Translations under genes and position numbers: made by a program
From: WRHT01 sp031550525
Lineage (GTDB): Bacteria; Desulfobacterota; Desulfovibrionia; Desulfovibrionales; Desulfovibrionaceae
Direction: 5' to 3'
DNA: 64,000 nt
Assembly (NCBI GenBank): GCA_031550525.1
Contig: JAVBON010000006.1
Coordinates: forward strand, 62,001-126,000
The notes under the pieces: generated by a model
Told to the model about the DNA's origin: nothing
What the model saw: only the letters and a program-made list of their open reading frames with translations
Database searches by the model: none
Part shown: piece after piece, positions 53,845 through 63,249 of the stretch
How positions within the stretch are numbered: the stretch's first letter is position 1
Layout: each line of letters opens with the position of its first letter

Positions 53845-54927
53845 ATGAATATAAGCTATAATCTCTTGCCCAAAAACAAACGCAAAGCTCCACCCGAAAA
53901 AGTGGAAGGCTTTGGCGGCATACGCACCAACCATATGTTTGTGGCCGATTATTATGACGGCGCATGGCACGACCCGCGCATAGTGCCTTACGGCCCCTTT
54001 GAGCTGATGCCCGGCGCGGCCTGCCTGCACTACGGCCAGACCCTCTTTGAAGGCGGCAAGGCCTTTTGCCAGCCAGACGGCGAGGTATATGCCTGGCGCT
54101 TTGATGAAAACGCCAAACGCCTTAACCACTCCGCCTCCATCTTGATGATGGCCCAAATGCCGGAAGACTTGCAAATGGAAGGCATGCTGCGCCTTTTGGA
54201 TGTGGAGCGCGACTGGTGCCCATCTGAGCCGGAATCTTCAATGTATATACGCCCCTTCATGTTCGCCACTGAAGATATGCTGGGCGTGCGCGCGAGCAAA
54301 AAGTACACATACTGCATCATGCTCTCGCCTTCGGGCCCCTACTACAAGGGCGGCTTCAACAACGCCATTACCCTGCTGATTACCGATAAATACCACCGCG
54401 CGGTTTCCGGCGGCACCGGCACGGCCAAGGCAGGCGGCAACTATGCCGCATCGCTCCGCCCCGCGCAGTTTGCCTATGACTCCGGCGCAACACAGGTGCT
54501 TTACCTTGACGCCTCCAACAAATATTTGGAGGAAGTGGGCACCATGAACCACTACCACGTAATGGCCGACGGCACCTTTGTAATACCGGCTTTCAACGAC
54601 AGCGTGCTGCGCTCCATCACCTCCATTTCAGTGTTGGAATTGGCTAAAATGGGCAAAATCAAAGCCCGTTCGGAACAGATTGAAATTGACGCCTTCATTG
54701 AAGGCGTTAAATCCGGTAAAATTATTGAGGCAGGCGGGTTCGGTACAGCTGCCGTGGTAAGCCCCGTGGGCAAATACCTGTTTGAACACGGCTCCTCCCT
54801 TACAGTTGGCGACGGCAAAGTGGGAAAATACAGCCGCCAGTTGTACGATTTGTATTCCGGCATGCAAACCGGCAAGGTCAGCGCGCCGGAAGGCTGGCTT
54901 ACCAAGGTGCCGCATTACGGCAAATAG
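53845..54927 (+). CDS. ilvE: Branched-chain amino acid aminotransferase
   Basis: 360 residues, class IV PLP fold, group II type. The PLP lysine lies in GTAKAGGNYAASL (about residues 190-202), and the signature EEVGTMNHYHV follows near 230. It transaminates leucine, isoleucine and valine with their 2-oxo acids. ATG has GGAG 7 nt upstream. It is about 105 bases from cca and ends at a strong hairpin. Confidence 0.95.
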   Translation: MNISYNLLPKNKRKAPPEKVEGFGGIRTNHMFVADYYDGAWHDPRIVPYGPFELMPGAACLHYGQTLFEGGKAFCQPDGEVYAWRFDENAKRLNHSASILMMAQMPEDLQMEGMLRLLDVERDWCPSEPESSMYIRPFMFATEDMLGVRASKKYTYCIMLSPSGPYYKGGFNNAITLLITDKYHRAVSGGTGTAKAGGNYAASLRPAQFAYDSGATQVLYLDASNKYLEEVGTMNHYHVMADGTFVIPAFNDSVLRSITSISVLELAKMGKIKARSEQIEIDAFIEGVKSGKIIEAGGFGTAAVVSPVGKYLFEHGSSLTVGDGKVGKYSRQLYDLYSGMQTGKVSAPEGWLTKVPHYGK

Positions 54928-54943
54928 ACTTGGCCTGTATAAG

Positions 54944-54983
54944 CAAATATAAAAAGCGGGGAAAACCCCGCTTTTTATATTTG
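54944..54983. terminator. Terminator between ilvE and the ArnT-like gene
   Basis: An 18-bp perfect inverted repeat (54944-54961, 54966-54983) with loop AAAA. GCGGGG/CCCCGC is followed by CTTTTTATAT. It lies 17 bases past the ilvE stop and can work in both directions. Confidence 0.92.
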
Positions 54984-55135
54984 ATCGTCAGTATTGTCAC
55001 ATCCGCCGCAACACTCAGCCATACTCGGGCGAGGCTTTATTAAACCGCCCTTCCGGCAAGCCTGCGGCAGGCATTCTTGCAACTTCAATCTGAAATCAAG
55101 GTAAACATGCTTTTTTGCACGGCCAAAATCCTGCA

Positions 55136-57832
55136 TCATTGCACTGGCGTTTCTTCACCCGAACCAGGCACATTCGCCTCAGCCGGAGGCGTATCGCCAG
55201 TCTCAATATTTTCAGGCGCACCGCCCATACCTCCGCCGGAAATGTCTTGTTGCGGGTCCGTAGCGCCATCAGTAACGGCGCCATCATGCCCCGACTCAGT
55301 TTGCGCAGGGTTATCTCCGCCAGTATCAGGCGCGGCATTCATATCTTGCTCAACAGGCGGCGCATCGGGCCTGCCGGAATTTTCAGGCGCTGCAACCTCA
55401 GGCTCCGGCGCCTGCCCCGGCAGCGGCGGCTCCTGCTCATCCACAGCCGTATTGCGCAAAAGCAACACATATTCGCCGGAGAACAGCCAAAAACGCATAA
55501 TTTCGCGCAGGTCCGGGTTCAGGGTCCATCTTTCCCAGCGTTTGGCGCTCATGGCTATTACAACCTTTGGGTTAAAGGCTATAAGGCGGTCCAACTCGGC
55601 CCAATCGTCTGTCTCGTGAATCACTTCTCCGGAATAATAGGAGAAAACCCCGTTATATACGCCAAAAGACACAGGATAATACCCCAAACCGGCGTAGCGG
55701 CGTATCTCCACCGAGGCGTCTTTTGAACTGAGCACCTTGTCCAGCGAGGGCATGGTCATTGTGGACATTGGGTAAGAGAACAGGGTAACGGCCAGCAGCA
55801 TAATCAGCAGCGTGCTTTCGGGGCGTCTGGCCTTTACGATGCCTATAAGCAGGCAGATGGCGCCAAGCAGTATTACAGCCAATAAAAAGATGCCGTGGAG
55901 CTTTATCTCCCACTCCGGCAGTTGGAAAGATTCCAGCCAGGAGAGCACTGAGGGCACATTGCCGCTATAGTAGACAGGCAGCAACACAAAGCACAGGGCA
56001 AGCAGAAAGAGCAAAACAGCCGTAAAACGCTGCAAGAGCATGCCGCGCACTGGCGAAAGCCCCAGCACCGCCCGCCCGCTTATGACGGCCAGCGGGCCGA
56101 GCAACGGCACCAGATACAACGGCTGCTTGTTATGTATAAGCGAAAGCAGGGCAAGGCCACTCAAAAAGGTAATCCAGACAAAGGCGAGACCCTGCTTTTC
56201 GCCATGTCTGGCGCTGCGCAGGCCGGATATGACGCCAGAGCCCAGCAGTTTGTGCCAGGGCGCGAGCAGCGGCAGAAAAGTCCAGGGCAGCCAAAGGGCA
56301 GGCAAAACGGCAAAATAGTACCACCACGGCTCATTGCGCGGAGCGTCCCCAAAGGCTTTGTTCCACACCTGCTCTTTAAGCATGCGCATTACTATTTCGT
56401 GATCTCCGGCCGCCCATATATTGCCAAGCCAAAGCAGCACAGGGAGCAACGCGAAGACCACGCCCAGCAAAAAATCCGCCTTCAAAAGCCGCTGCGGTCT
56501 GCCCTGCCATATACTGAAAACAATGGCGCTGGTTAACGGCAGGGCCAGCCCCAAAGCGCCTTTGGTCATAAGCGCCACGGCGGCGCAGGCAAAAGCCAGC
56601 GCCATATATAAAGGCGCGTAATTGCGCAGTAGGGCTTTATACAAAAAGACATGGGCGAAAATTATGAACGCGCCAAAAAACAGATCCAGATTGGAATAGT
56701 TGAACAAAAACATCAGCGAAAGACTGCCCAAAAGCACGCACCCGGCGGCAAAGCAGCCTCTGCGGTCCAAATTGGCAACAAGACGCGCCAAAAGGAGCGA
56801 GGCCCATAAAAACAGCAGGCCCGAAACCGCCGTGCCCGCAAACAGCAGGCGGGCGCAATAATCCTGCCCCAGGTTAAGATTAGCCAAGGAGAGCAACTTA
56901 TGCAACCCGGCAAGAAACCAAAAATAGAATGGCGGGGCCTCCTGGTACAGCTCGCCGTTCAGGTAGAGGCGCAGCCAATCGCCGTTAAAAAGGTTGAGCA
57001 GAACGTCGGCCTGGCGCAGTTCGTCAGAAAACCACAACAGACGCCCGTGTTGCAGGCCGGGCAGGGTTTGCAGCAGAAAAACCGCCGTGAGCACAAGCAG
57101 ACAGCCCCAGCTCAGGGTATTATACACGCGTGATAATACCGTGGCGTCTGCAGTTACCGGAGAGGCCAGCCTTGGGAGGGCGTTTTTGGCGGATTCGCCC
57201 TTCACAGCATCTTTGTCTTTACTGTTTTTGCCTTTGCCAAACAGGCCCTTTTTCGGCGTGGCGGCGGGCAACGCCTCCGCGACATCAGCGTCAGCGGAGT
57301 TTACGGCATTTTGGGGTGAGGATTCCGCAGAGACCTCGGGGGCGTCTTCCTGAGCGCCCTGCCCCACGCCCATGGCTTGGCTGTTATCATCAATTTTGGC
57401 TGTATCGTCCCCATTCACAGCGGCTGGAGCAGTTTGCCCCTCCGGCGCGGCAAATAAATCCGGCAGGGTTTTCTTGGCGGTTTTAGGCTCCAAACCGGCA
57501 TTGCCGGCAGTTGCCTCCGGCGGCATAGCCATAGCCAAATCCGAGTCAAGCTCAGCACCTGCCGCTCCGTAAGTGTCCGGCGCATCGCTATCATCCTGCC
57601 CGCTTGCCTGACTATGCAGCAAGGTTGTCTCCCCGTCATGAGCGGAGGCAGGCAGGGCGCTGCCGGCCTCATCCAGGGGGGAGTTTCCGGCAACTTCAGA
57701 CAAATGGTCGCCCGTGGCCAGGCTCTTTTCAAAAGCGTCATCCAACGCCTTAAAACCGGGATGGGATGAAAAATCTTCAGGCGCGCCGGTTGTTGGCTCC
57801 GGTTTTTTATCCATATCGTCGTTGTCGGCCAT
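55136..57832 (-). CDS. ArnT-like membrane glycosyltransferase with long disordered tails
   Basis: 898 residues. The middle (about 239-690) has a dozen or so hydrophobic spans and the GT-C pattern of ArnT/PMT proteins (LLNLFNGDWLRLYLNGELYQEAPPFYFWFL near 278). A soluble domain of about 100 residues follows. The first 235 residues and the last 101 (from DEQEPPLPGQ) are rich in P, E, A, D and G with no predicted fold. ArnT adds aminoarabinose from undecaprenyl phosphate to lipid A; the sugar here is not known. ATG has AAGGAG 6 nt upstream. The PAP2 gene upstream ends 12 bases before it. Confidence 0.83.
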   Translation of the reverse strand: MADNDDMDKKPEPTTGAPEDFSSHPGFKALDDAFEKSLATGDHLSEVAGNSPLDEAGSALPASAHDGETTLLHSQASGQDDSDAPDTYGAAGAELDSDLAMAMPPEATAGNAGLEPKTAKKTLPDLFAAPEGQTAPAAVNGDDTAKIDDNSQAMGVGQGAQEDAPEVSAESSPQNAVNSADADVAEALPAATPKKGLFGKGKNSKDKDAVKGESAKNALPRLASPVTADATVLSRVYNTLSWGCLLVLTAVFLLQTLPGLQHGRLLWFSDELRQADVLLNLFNGDWLRLYLNGELYQEAPPFYFWFLAGLHKLLSLANLNLGQDYCARLLFAGTAVSGLLFLWASLLLARLVANLDRRGCFAAGCVLLGSLSLMFLFNYSNLDLFFGAFIIFAHVFLYKALLRNYAPLYMALAFACAAVALMTKGALGLALPLTSAIVFSIWQGRPQRLLKADFLLGVVFALLPVLLWLGNIWAAGDHEIVMRMLKEQVWNKAFGDAPRNEPWWYYFAVLPALWLPWTFLPLLAPWHKLLGSGVISGLRSARHGEKQGLAFVWITFLSGLALLSLIHNKQPLYLVPLLGPLAVISGRAVLGLSPVRGMLLQRFTAVLLFLLALCFVLLPVYYSGNVPSVLSWLESFQLPEWEIKLHGIFLLAVILLGAICLLIGIVKARRPESTLLIMLLAVTLFSYPMSTMTMPSLDKVLSSKDASVEIRRYAGLGYYPVSFGVYNGVFSYYSGEVIHETDDWAELDRLIAFNPKVVIAMSAKRWERWTLNPDLREIMRFWLFSGEYVLLLRNTAVDEQEPPLPGQAPEPEVAAPENSGRPDAPPVEQDMNAAPDTGGDNPAQTESGHDGAVTDGATDPQQDISGGGMGGAPENIETGDTPPAEANVPGSGEETPVQ

Positions 57833-57843
57833 AACGGCTCCTT

Positions 57844-58449
57844 TTATTTATTGTAAAACCGCGCGAACACAAAACGCTGCAGCAGCGTTGTTCCGGCATA
57901 GGCCAAAAGCAGACCGGCCAGAATATCGCTTACATGGTGCATGCTCAGGTAAATGCGGCTGAAAGCGATAAGCGACACCAGAACGCCCCAGGCCAGGTAC
58001 AGCAGCGCGCTTTTCCAATAGCGCGCCTGCGTGAGGCCAAGTATGGCCGACTCCATGGTATGCCCGGAGGGCATTGAATAATAATCCTCAATCATGGCAA
58101 ATGGCTGCCATGGCCCGCCCACAAGAGGACGCGGCCTGCCCAGGCTTATTTTGAGGGCATGCAGCAGTAACACTGACATAATTACCTGTATGAGAAAAAC
58201 ACTAACAATATAAATGACGGGTTTCCAGCTTTTATCGCGCCAGGCGGTAAATGCCATATACACGAACAGCGCGTAAAAAATATAACGGGCATACTGCGTA
58301 AACCAGGTTATATACAAGGTAAGCTCTGGGTGTTCGTTGCGCAGCGAGGTAAAAAATGTTTTCGGCTCCTCCCCCCAGATAAGCGTTACGGCCAAAAGCA
58401 TTACAAGCGTCGGGGACAGCAGCAAAATATCTTTTTTATAGTTTAGCAT
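57844..58449 (-). CDS. PAP2-family membrane phosphatase
   Basis: 201 residues, five or six membrane spans. The three-part signature is complete: K100-x4-R105-P-R-P108, PSGH (127-130), and SRIYLSMHHVSD (164-175) with His171 and Asp175. PAP2 enzymes remove phosphate from lipids such as undecaprenyl diphosphate or lipid A. It is the first gene of a pair with the ArnT-like gene, so a role in lipid A or lipid-carrier phosphate handling is likely (inference). Confidence 0.9.
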   Translation of the reverse strand: MLNYKKDILLLSPTLVMLLAVTLIWGEEPKTFFTSLRNEHPELTLYITWFTQYARYIFYALFVYMAFTAWRDKSWKPVIYIVSVFLIQVIMSVLLLHALKISLGRPRPLVGGPWQPFAMIEDYYSMPSGHTMESAILGLTQARYWKSALLYLAWGVLVSLIAFSRIYLSMHHVSDILAGLLLAYAGTTLLQRFVFARFYNK

Positions 58450-58632
58450 TATACATTCGCTTCCATTATATGTATAATTAAAATATTTGAATTGGTTATA
58501 GCCAGAAAAACCTGTTAATAACAGCAGACTGTAATTGCCAATTAATAATATCTGGGATAGTGGGTGTACCTTGCCGAGACAGGCTTCACGCCGTGCGAAT
58601 TGCAGTGTGCCCGGCTGTGAAAATTATACTGC

Positions 58633-58652
58633 TTGTTGAAATATTTCAACAA
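58633..58652. promoter_or_regulatory. Perfect 20-bp palindrome upstream of the MATE gene (candidate operator)
   Basis: TTGTTGAAATATTTCAACAA is an exact palindrome ending 17 bases before the MATE start codon. Its TTG...CAA ends and length resemble MarR- or TetR-type operators. The cognate regulator is not in the window. Confidence 0.55.
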
Positions 58653-58669
58653 AGACATCAGGTGTTTTT

Positions 58670-60082
58670 ATGTTTGGCTTTGATTATTTACGCCGCCACT
58701 GGAGCACGCCGCAAGGCTACCGCGACGTGTTGCGCGTTGGCCTGCCCCTGCTGGCCAGCATGGTTTCCACAACGGCCATGCAGTTTACCGACCGTCTGTT
58801 TTTGAGTCACTATTCGCTGGATGCCATTGCGGCCTCCGGCATTGCCGGTATTGCCTCCCTTACCCTGCAAATGACCTTTCAGGGCATTTGCAGCTATGCC
58901 GCAGTGCTGGCCGCGCAATATGTAGGCGCCAGAAAATGCGAAAACGTTGGCCCGGCCATGTGGCAGGGCATCTGGTGCGCTCTTGCCTGCTCCGTTATGC
59001 TTATCGCCGCCTGTTTTATGGCCGGACCTTTTTTTAACATCTCCAACCACGAGCCCGGCATAAAAGCGCTGGAAACGCAATATTTCATAGTGCTTACGGC
59101 AGGCTCAAGCTTTGCGCTCATAGGCGCTGCGGTATCCGCTTTCTTTTTCGGGCAGGGGCGCACCAAGCCGATAATGGTGGCCAACATAGCCGCTGCCGTT
59201 GTAAACATACCTTTGGACTATATTCTTATCTTCGGGTTATGGGGAGCGCCGGAAATGGGCATAGTAGGCGCGGGCGTGGCTACTGTGGTAGGCTGGGTTG
59301 TAGCGCTGATTATATTGGCCGTGTTGGTCTTTCGCAAAAAGAATGACGAATCCTACCGCGTAATAAGCGGCTGGAGGCCCAACTGGGGCATATTCAAACG
59401 TCTGGTGCGCTTCGGCACCCCCAGCGGGGCGCAGTTTTGCGTGGAATTTATAGCCCAGACCTGGTTTTTGTTCGAGTTGGGCAACTTGGGGCGCGTGCCG
59501 CAAGCCGCCAGCAACATAGTGTTTGCCATAAACGGGCTTACCTTTATGCCCATGCTGGGGTTGAGCATGGCAGCCGCAACCCTTGTGGGCCAGGCCATGG
59601 GCCGCAAAAAACCATTGGAGGCGGAGCGCGCCTCTTACCACACCCTGCATCTGGCCTTTATTTATATGGCGACGGTCGCAGTAATGATCGTGCTTTTCGC
59701 GGGCAACCTGATGGATATATTCAAGGGCTCGGGCATGGCCGGGCAGGAAGACTTCGCCCTGGTGCGCTCCACAGGAGTGGTGCTTTTATATTATGTGGCG
59801 CTGTATTCGCTGGTGGACTCGGCCAACCTGGTGTTTATAGGCGCGCTTAAAGGCGCGGGCGACACCATGATGATGATGAAGATCATCATTGTCTGCGTTA
59901 TTTTCACCCTCATGCTGCCAATGGCCGCAATGCGCGTAACCGGACTTGTGACCCTGCACAGCATGTGGATTATCTTTACCTGTTATATATTCGTGCTGGC
60001 CCTGTGCATAACCATACGCTTCAGACGCCGCAAGTGGCACAAGATAAACGTCATAGGCACTCCCCCTGCGCAGGGCGTTTAA
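58670..60082 (+). CDS. MATE-family multidrug/cation antiporter
   Basis: 470 residues with 12 predicted membrane spans in two similar halves. Typical MATE features are VLRVGLPLLASMVSTTAMQFTDRLFLSH at the start and the second-half counterpart RFGTPSGAQFCVEFIAQTWFLF. MATE proteins export organic cations using Na+ or H+ gradients; substrate unknown. ATG has AGGTG upstream, and a perfect palindrome precedes it. A 20-bp hairpin follows. Confidence 0.92.
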   Translation: MFGFDYLRRHWSTPQGYRDVLRVGLPLLASMVSTTAMQFTDRLFLSHYSLDAIAASGIAGIASLTLQMTFQGICSYAAVLAAQYVGARKCENVGPAMWQGIWCALACSVMLIAACFMAGPFFNISNHEPGIKALETQYFIVLTAGSSFALIGAAVSAFFFGQGRTKPIMVANIAAAVVNIPLDYILIFGLWGAPEMGIVGAGVATVVGWVVALIILAVLVFRKKNDESYRVISGWRPNWGIFKRLVRFGTPSGAQFCVEFIAQTWFLFELGNLGRVPQAASNIVFAINGLTFMPMLGLSMAAATLVGQAMGRKKPLEAERASYHTLHLAFIYMATVAVMIVLFAGNLMDIFKGSGMAGQEDFALVRSTGVVLLYYVALYSLVDSANLVFIGALKGAGDTMMMMKIIIVCVIFTLMLPMAAMRVTGLVTLHSMWIIFTCYIFVLALCITIRFRRRKWHKINVIGTPPAQGV

Positions 60083-60115
60083 TGCCTAACCGCAAGCCTG
60101 CCGCATGGCAATTGC

Positions 60116-60160
60116 CCATATAAGCAAATCCCGCCTTAAAGGCGGGATTTGCTTATATGG
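60116..60160. terminator. Terminator of the MATE gene
   Basis: A 20-bp perfect inverted repeat (60116-60135, 60141-60160) with loop TTAAA. GCGGG-type core and TTTGC flank. It lies 33 bases past the MATE stop. Confidence 0.8.
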
Positions 60161-60184
60161 CGTCTGCAGCCTGTTGGGAAAGCG

Positions 60185-60217
60185 AGCATAACCACCCGTT
60201 TTACAGATGGTTATGCT
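60185..60217. repeat. Second hairpin after the MATE gene
   Basis: AGCATAACCA / TGGTTATGCT with a 13-nt loop, flanked by imperfect GCG/CGC pairing. It may terminate the convergent RluA-family transcript, though it lies 150 bases from that stop. Confidence 0.5.
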
Positions 60218-60369
60218 TTCGCTTCGTATTACTCGCTCAACCGGCTGAGGCCACAAAATATGAGGCCCAGCCAAACAGTATGCAAAACTGGCGGTTAACG
60301 CTTATTCCGGCCTAAGCAGCTTGAACGCGTGGCGGAACAAAAAACACAGCGGCCGGGTACGGGTAATTA

Positions 60370-61374
60370 TTACCTCAAAACTCCGCAAGGCAGCATGCCC
60401 CACACCTCCCAGCGCGGCTCGGCGCTGGCCGTGAAACCTTGAAAATTTATACTATAATGGTGCAGATACATGTGCCGGGCCGTGGCGCATACGTTTTGGG
60501 CCGAATAAAGCGCGTCTCCCACAATGGGCCAGCCAGCGTAGGCCAGGTGCGCCCTTATTTGATGCCGCGCCCCCCGTTTTATGCGTATATCCAGCAAGCT
60601 GACGGCAGCGCCAAAATAGTCATGCACAGGGCCATGCCCGAAAAAAGCCAGCAAAGTGGCGGAGGTGTGGCGGCAGGCATCGGGGTCAACCTGCGGCAGT
60701 ACCCGTGTTTTTTTGCGTTTTGCCGTATCCAGGGCCGCATCCATAAGCAGCGTCCCGGGGCTTTTGCCGTGAACAAAGGCATAATAGCGTTTATCAACCA
60801 TGCCCTCTTTTTCGGCGGCTCTAAAGGACTGCCGGGCAGCCTCGGAAAAAGCGCCCAACAGCAAGCCGGAGGTTTCTGTATCCAGCCTGTTACATAACAA
60901 GGGCGGCGTGGCGCCGGAAACTTCAGGCGGCAATCCGGCCGCAAGCTCGCGCCAGTGTTCCGCCATATAGGCCTGGGCGCTGCCCACGGCTCTGCCCGCT
61001 ATATGCGCGCTGGGCAGTCCATCAGGCTTGTAAAAGGCGCAAAAATCGGCGGAACAGGCCACAAGTTCCGGCCTTGGCGCGTAATCCTCATCTGCTTGCC
61101 GCAAGGTTGAACCGGCTGCGCCCATAAGTGGCGCGATGCTCACATGCTGGCCAGAGCCAAGCAAAAATCCGGGTTTGGCCGTCTTGCCGTCAACCTTTAT
61201 AACGCACCGCTCCCAAAGCCTGCGGCGCGCCCGCAGGCCCAATGCCGGAAAAACAGCCGCCAAGGCGGAATCAAGGCGCATACCGTTTTGGGAGGCATCC
61301 GCAAAAAACTCACGGCGTAAATCCGCCGCATTCTCTTCAGGTTCTTTATCGCGCATGCGGGTTCTATCCATCAT
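60370..61374 (-). CDS. RluA-family pseudouridine synthase
   Basis: 334 residues. An S4-type RNA-binding part (about 32-80: RLDSALAAVFPALGLRARRRLWERCVIKVDG) precedes the catalytic domain. The catalytic Asp165 lies in NRLDTETSG, where most family members have HRLDxxTSG, so the first residue differs. Other motifs: KRYYAFVHG and RHQIRAHLAY. The RNA target cannot be told. ATG has GAGG upstream. It is divergent from glmU. Confidence 0.85.
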   Translation of the reverse strand: MMDRTRMRDKEPEENAADLRREFFADASQNGMRLDSALAAVFPALGLRARRRLWERCVIKVDGKTAKPGFLLGSGQHVSIAPLMGAAGSTLRQADEDYAPRPELVACSADFCAFYKPDGLPSAHIAGRAVGSAQAYMAEHWRELAAGLPPEVSGATPPLLCNRLDTETSGLLLGAFSEAARQSFRAAEKEGMVDKRYYAFVHGKSPGTLLMDAALDTAKRKKTRVLPQVDPDACRHTSATLLAFFGHGPVHDYFGAAVSLLDIRIKRGARHQIRAHLAYAGWPIVGDALYSAQNVCATARHMYLHHYSINFQGFTASAEPRWEVWGMLPCGVLR

Positions 61375-61569
61375 AACAGCCTCAAGAGCAAGCTATTTTG
61401 AAATGCGCCCAATACTGCATTTTGCCGTACGCTGGCTAAACTTGACCCTGCCAAGCCAATACCTCCACGCAAAATGCAGTTCCGGCCTTTACCCGCCTGT
61501 AGCCTGTGGGCATAAAACCTCTGACCGTGCCGAACAAAAGCAACAGGAGAAGAAAAGGACAAATATGCA

Positions 61570-61647
61570 ATGACTTCTAATAACTTTACATACCGCGCAT
61601 TGCCGGGTAATAACGAGCAAAAGCCACTCAGAGGGTTGCAGTTATGA
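61570..61647 (+). CDS. Possible 25-codon upstream ORF overlapping glmU start
   Basis: MTSNNFTYRALPGNNEQKPL... ends at a TGA that overlaps the glmU ATG (ATGA). Its own ATG overlaps the stop of a two-codon ORF, ATG-CAA-TGA (61565-61573), which has AAGGA 6 nt before it. This chain of overlaps could couple translation into glmU. No homology evidence. Confidence 0.35.
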   Translation: MTSNNFTYRALPGNNEQKPLRGLQL

Positions 61648-63038
61648 GTATATACGACAAAAGTTACGGCGCGGTTATTTTAGCTGCGGGCAAAGGTACC
61701 CGCATGCATTCGCCATTACCTAAAGTATTGCATGAGCTATTGGGGCAACCCATGCTGCAAATGGTGCTTGATGCCCTCTCGCCGCTGTTTGCAGGGCGCA
61801 TTTGGAGCATTGTCGGGCATCAGGCCGAACTGGTGCAAAAACGCATGTCCGACAACCAGACGGTTTTTGTGCTGCAAAAAGAACAGCTAGGCACCGGGCA
61901 CGCCCTGATGCAGGCCTGGCCGGAGTTGGAAAAGTCCGGCATTGAATATGCGCTGGTGGCCAATGGCGATGTGCCGCTTGTTTCCACAGCAGAACTGCAA
62001 ACATTTGTTCAACAAAGCCTTGAAGAAAACTCTGACCTGTCTTTTCTTTCCATTACCCTGCCCGACCCCGGCGCTTTCGGGCGGGTACTGCGCAAAGACG
62101 GCAAGGTATGCGCCATAATCGAAGCCAAAGACTATAACGCCGCCATACACGGCCCCGAGCCAAAAGAAATAAACGCCGGAATTTACTTTTTGCGCGTAAA
62201 AGCCATAGCTCCCCTATTCGCCGGAATCACCAACAACAATAAAAGCCGCGAGTATTACATAACTGACCTCATCGCCTTGGCAAATGCCGCCGGTCTGGCC
62301 GTAACCGGCGTGAATATGGGCAATAACCCAGCCCTGCTGGGCGTAAACAGCACTCTTGAGCTGGCGCAGGCTGAAGAAGAGTTACGCGGCCGCATAGTTA
62401 CAGGCTGGCAACAAAAAGGCGTAATAATACGCAACCCCGGCATGGTGCGCATAGGCGCGCATGTAACGCTGGCTCCTGGCTGTGAAATATTCGGCCCCTG
62501 TGAAATTTACGGCAGCAGCAGCCTGAGCGGCGGGTGCAGGGTGGAATCGCACTGCTGGATTAAAGATTCCGCCATAGCTGAAAACTGCGAGATACGCTCG
62601 TTCTGCCATATTGAAGGAGCCAGCGTCGGGGCCCGCTGCAAGGTAGGACCCTACGCCCGCCTGCGCCCTCTGGCCGTGCTGGAAGAAGAAGCCCACATAG
62701 GCAACTTTGTGGAAATGAAAAAGGCCACTCTGGGCAAAGGCTCCAAAGCCAACCACCTTACCTACCTTGGCGATGCGGAAATAGGCGCGGGCAGCAATAT
62801 CGGCGCTGGCACCATAACCTGCAACTACGACGGTGTGAACAAGCACAAAACAGTAATAGGTTCCGGCGCTTTCATAGGCTCCAACACAGCCCTGGTGGCG
62901 CCTATAACCATAGGCGACAACACCCTGATTGGGGCCGGTTCGGTTATAACCCGCAATGTGCCCAACGACGCGCTGGCCGTGGCGCGGGGCAAGCAGACAA
63001 ATATTCCCAGGCGTAAAAAGTCAGGAACCGGAGAATAG
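61644..63038 (+). CDS. glmU: Bifunctional N-acetylglucosamine-1-phosphate uridyltransferase / glucosamine-1-phosphate acetyltransferase
   Basis: 464 residues. The N-terminal pyrophosphorylase (1-230) has LAAGKGTRM and the C-terminal left-handed beta-helix (about 255-455) the hexapeptide repeats, with NFVEMKKATLGKGSKANHLTYLGDA at the acetyl-CoA site. It makes UDP-GlcNAc, the precursor of peptidoglycan and lipid A, in the cytoplasm. The ATG has GAGGG 9 nt upstream. Next come a zapB-like gene and zapA. Confidence 0.96.
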   Translation: MSIYDKSYGAVILAAGKGTRMHSPLPKVLHELLGQPMLQMVLDALSPLFAGRIWSIVGHQAELVQKRMSDNQTVFVLQKEQLGTGHALMQAWPELEKSGIEYALVANGDVPLVSTAELQTFVQQSLEENSDLSFLSITLPDPGAFGRVLRKDGKVCAIIEAKDYNAAIHGPEPKEINAGIYFLRVKAIAPLFAGITNNNKSREYYITDLIALANAAGLAVTGVNMGNNPALLGVNSTLELAQAEEELRGRIVTGWQQKGVIIRNPGMVRIGAHVTLAPGCEIFGPCEIYGSSSLSGGCRVESHCWIKDSAIAENCEIRSFCHIEGASVGARCKVGPYARLRPLAVLEEEAHIGNFVEMKKATLGKGSKANHLTYLGDAEIGAGSNIGAGTITCNYDGVNKHKTVIGSGAFIGSNTALVAPITIGDNTLIGAGSVITRNVPNDALAVARGKQTNIPRRKKSGTGE

Positions 63039-63172
63039 CGGGTTGCCACAAAGGGTATTTCACCATCGTCCATACCTGTTAGCGGCGCATTTTGCATATT
63101 TGTAATAACGTGTTCCGAAAATATCCTGGCTGTATTCAGTTTTTAAAGTACGGCCGCTATTTTTCCTTTATT

Positions 63173-63225
63173 GACTAAATCAGTACAAGTATTAAACTCT
63201 GAGTATAAATGCTCTTGATTTAGTC
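63173..63225. promoter_or_regulatory. Dyad upstream of the zapB-like gene
   Basis: GACTAAATCA (63173-63182) and its complement TGATTTAGTC (63216-63225) flank 33 AT-rich bases. The arms overlap TTGACT and TTGATT, which resemble -35 boxes. Possible operator or stem; weak. Confidence 0.3.
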
Positions 63226-63249
63226 TAGTATTAGAGGTAATATAACCTT

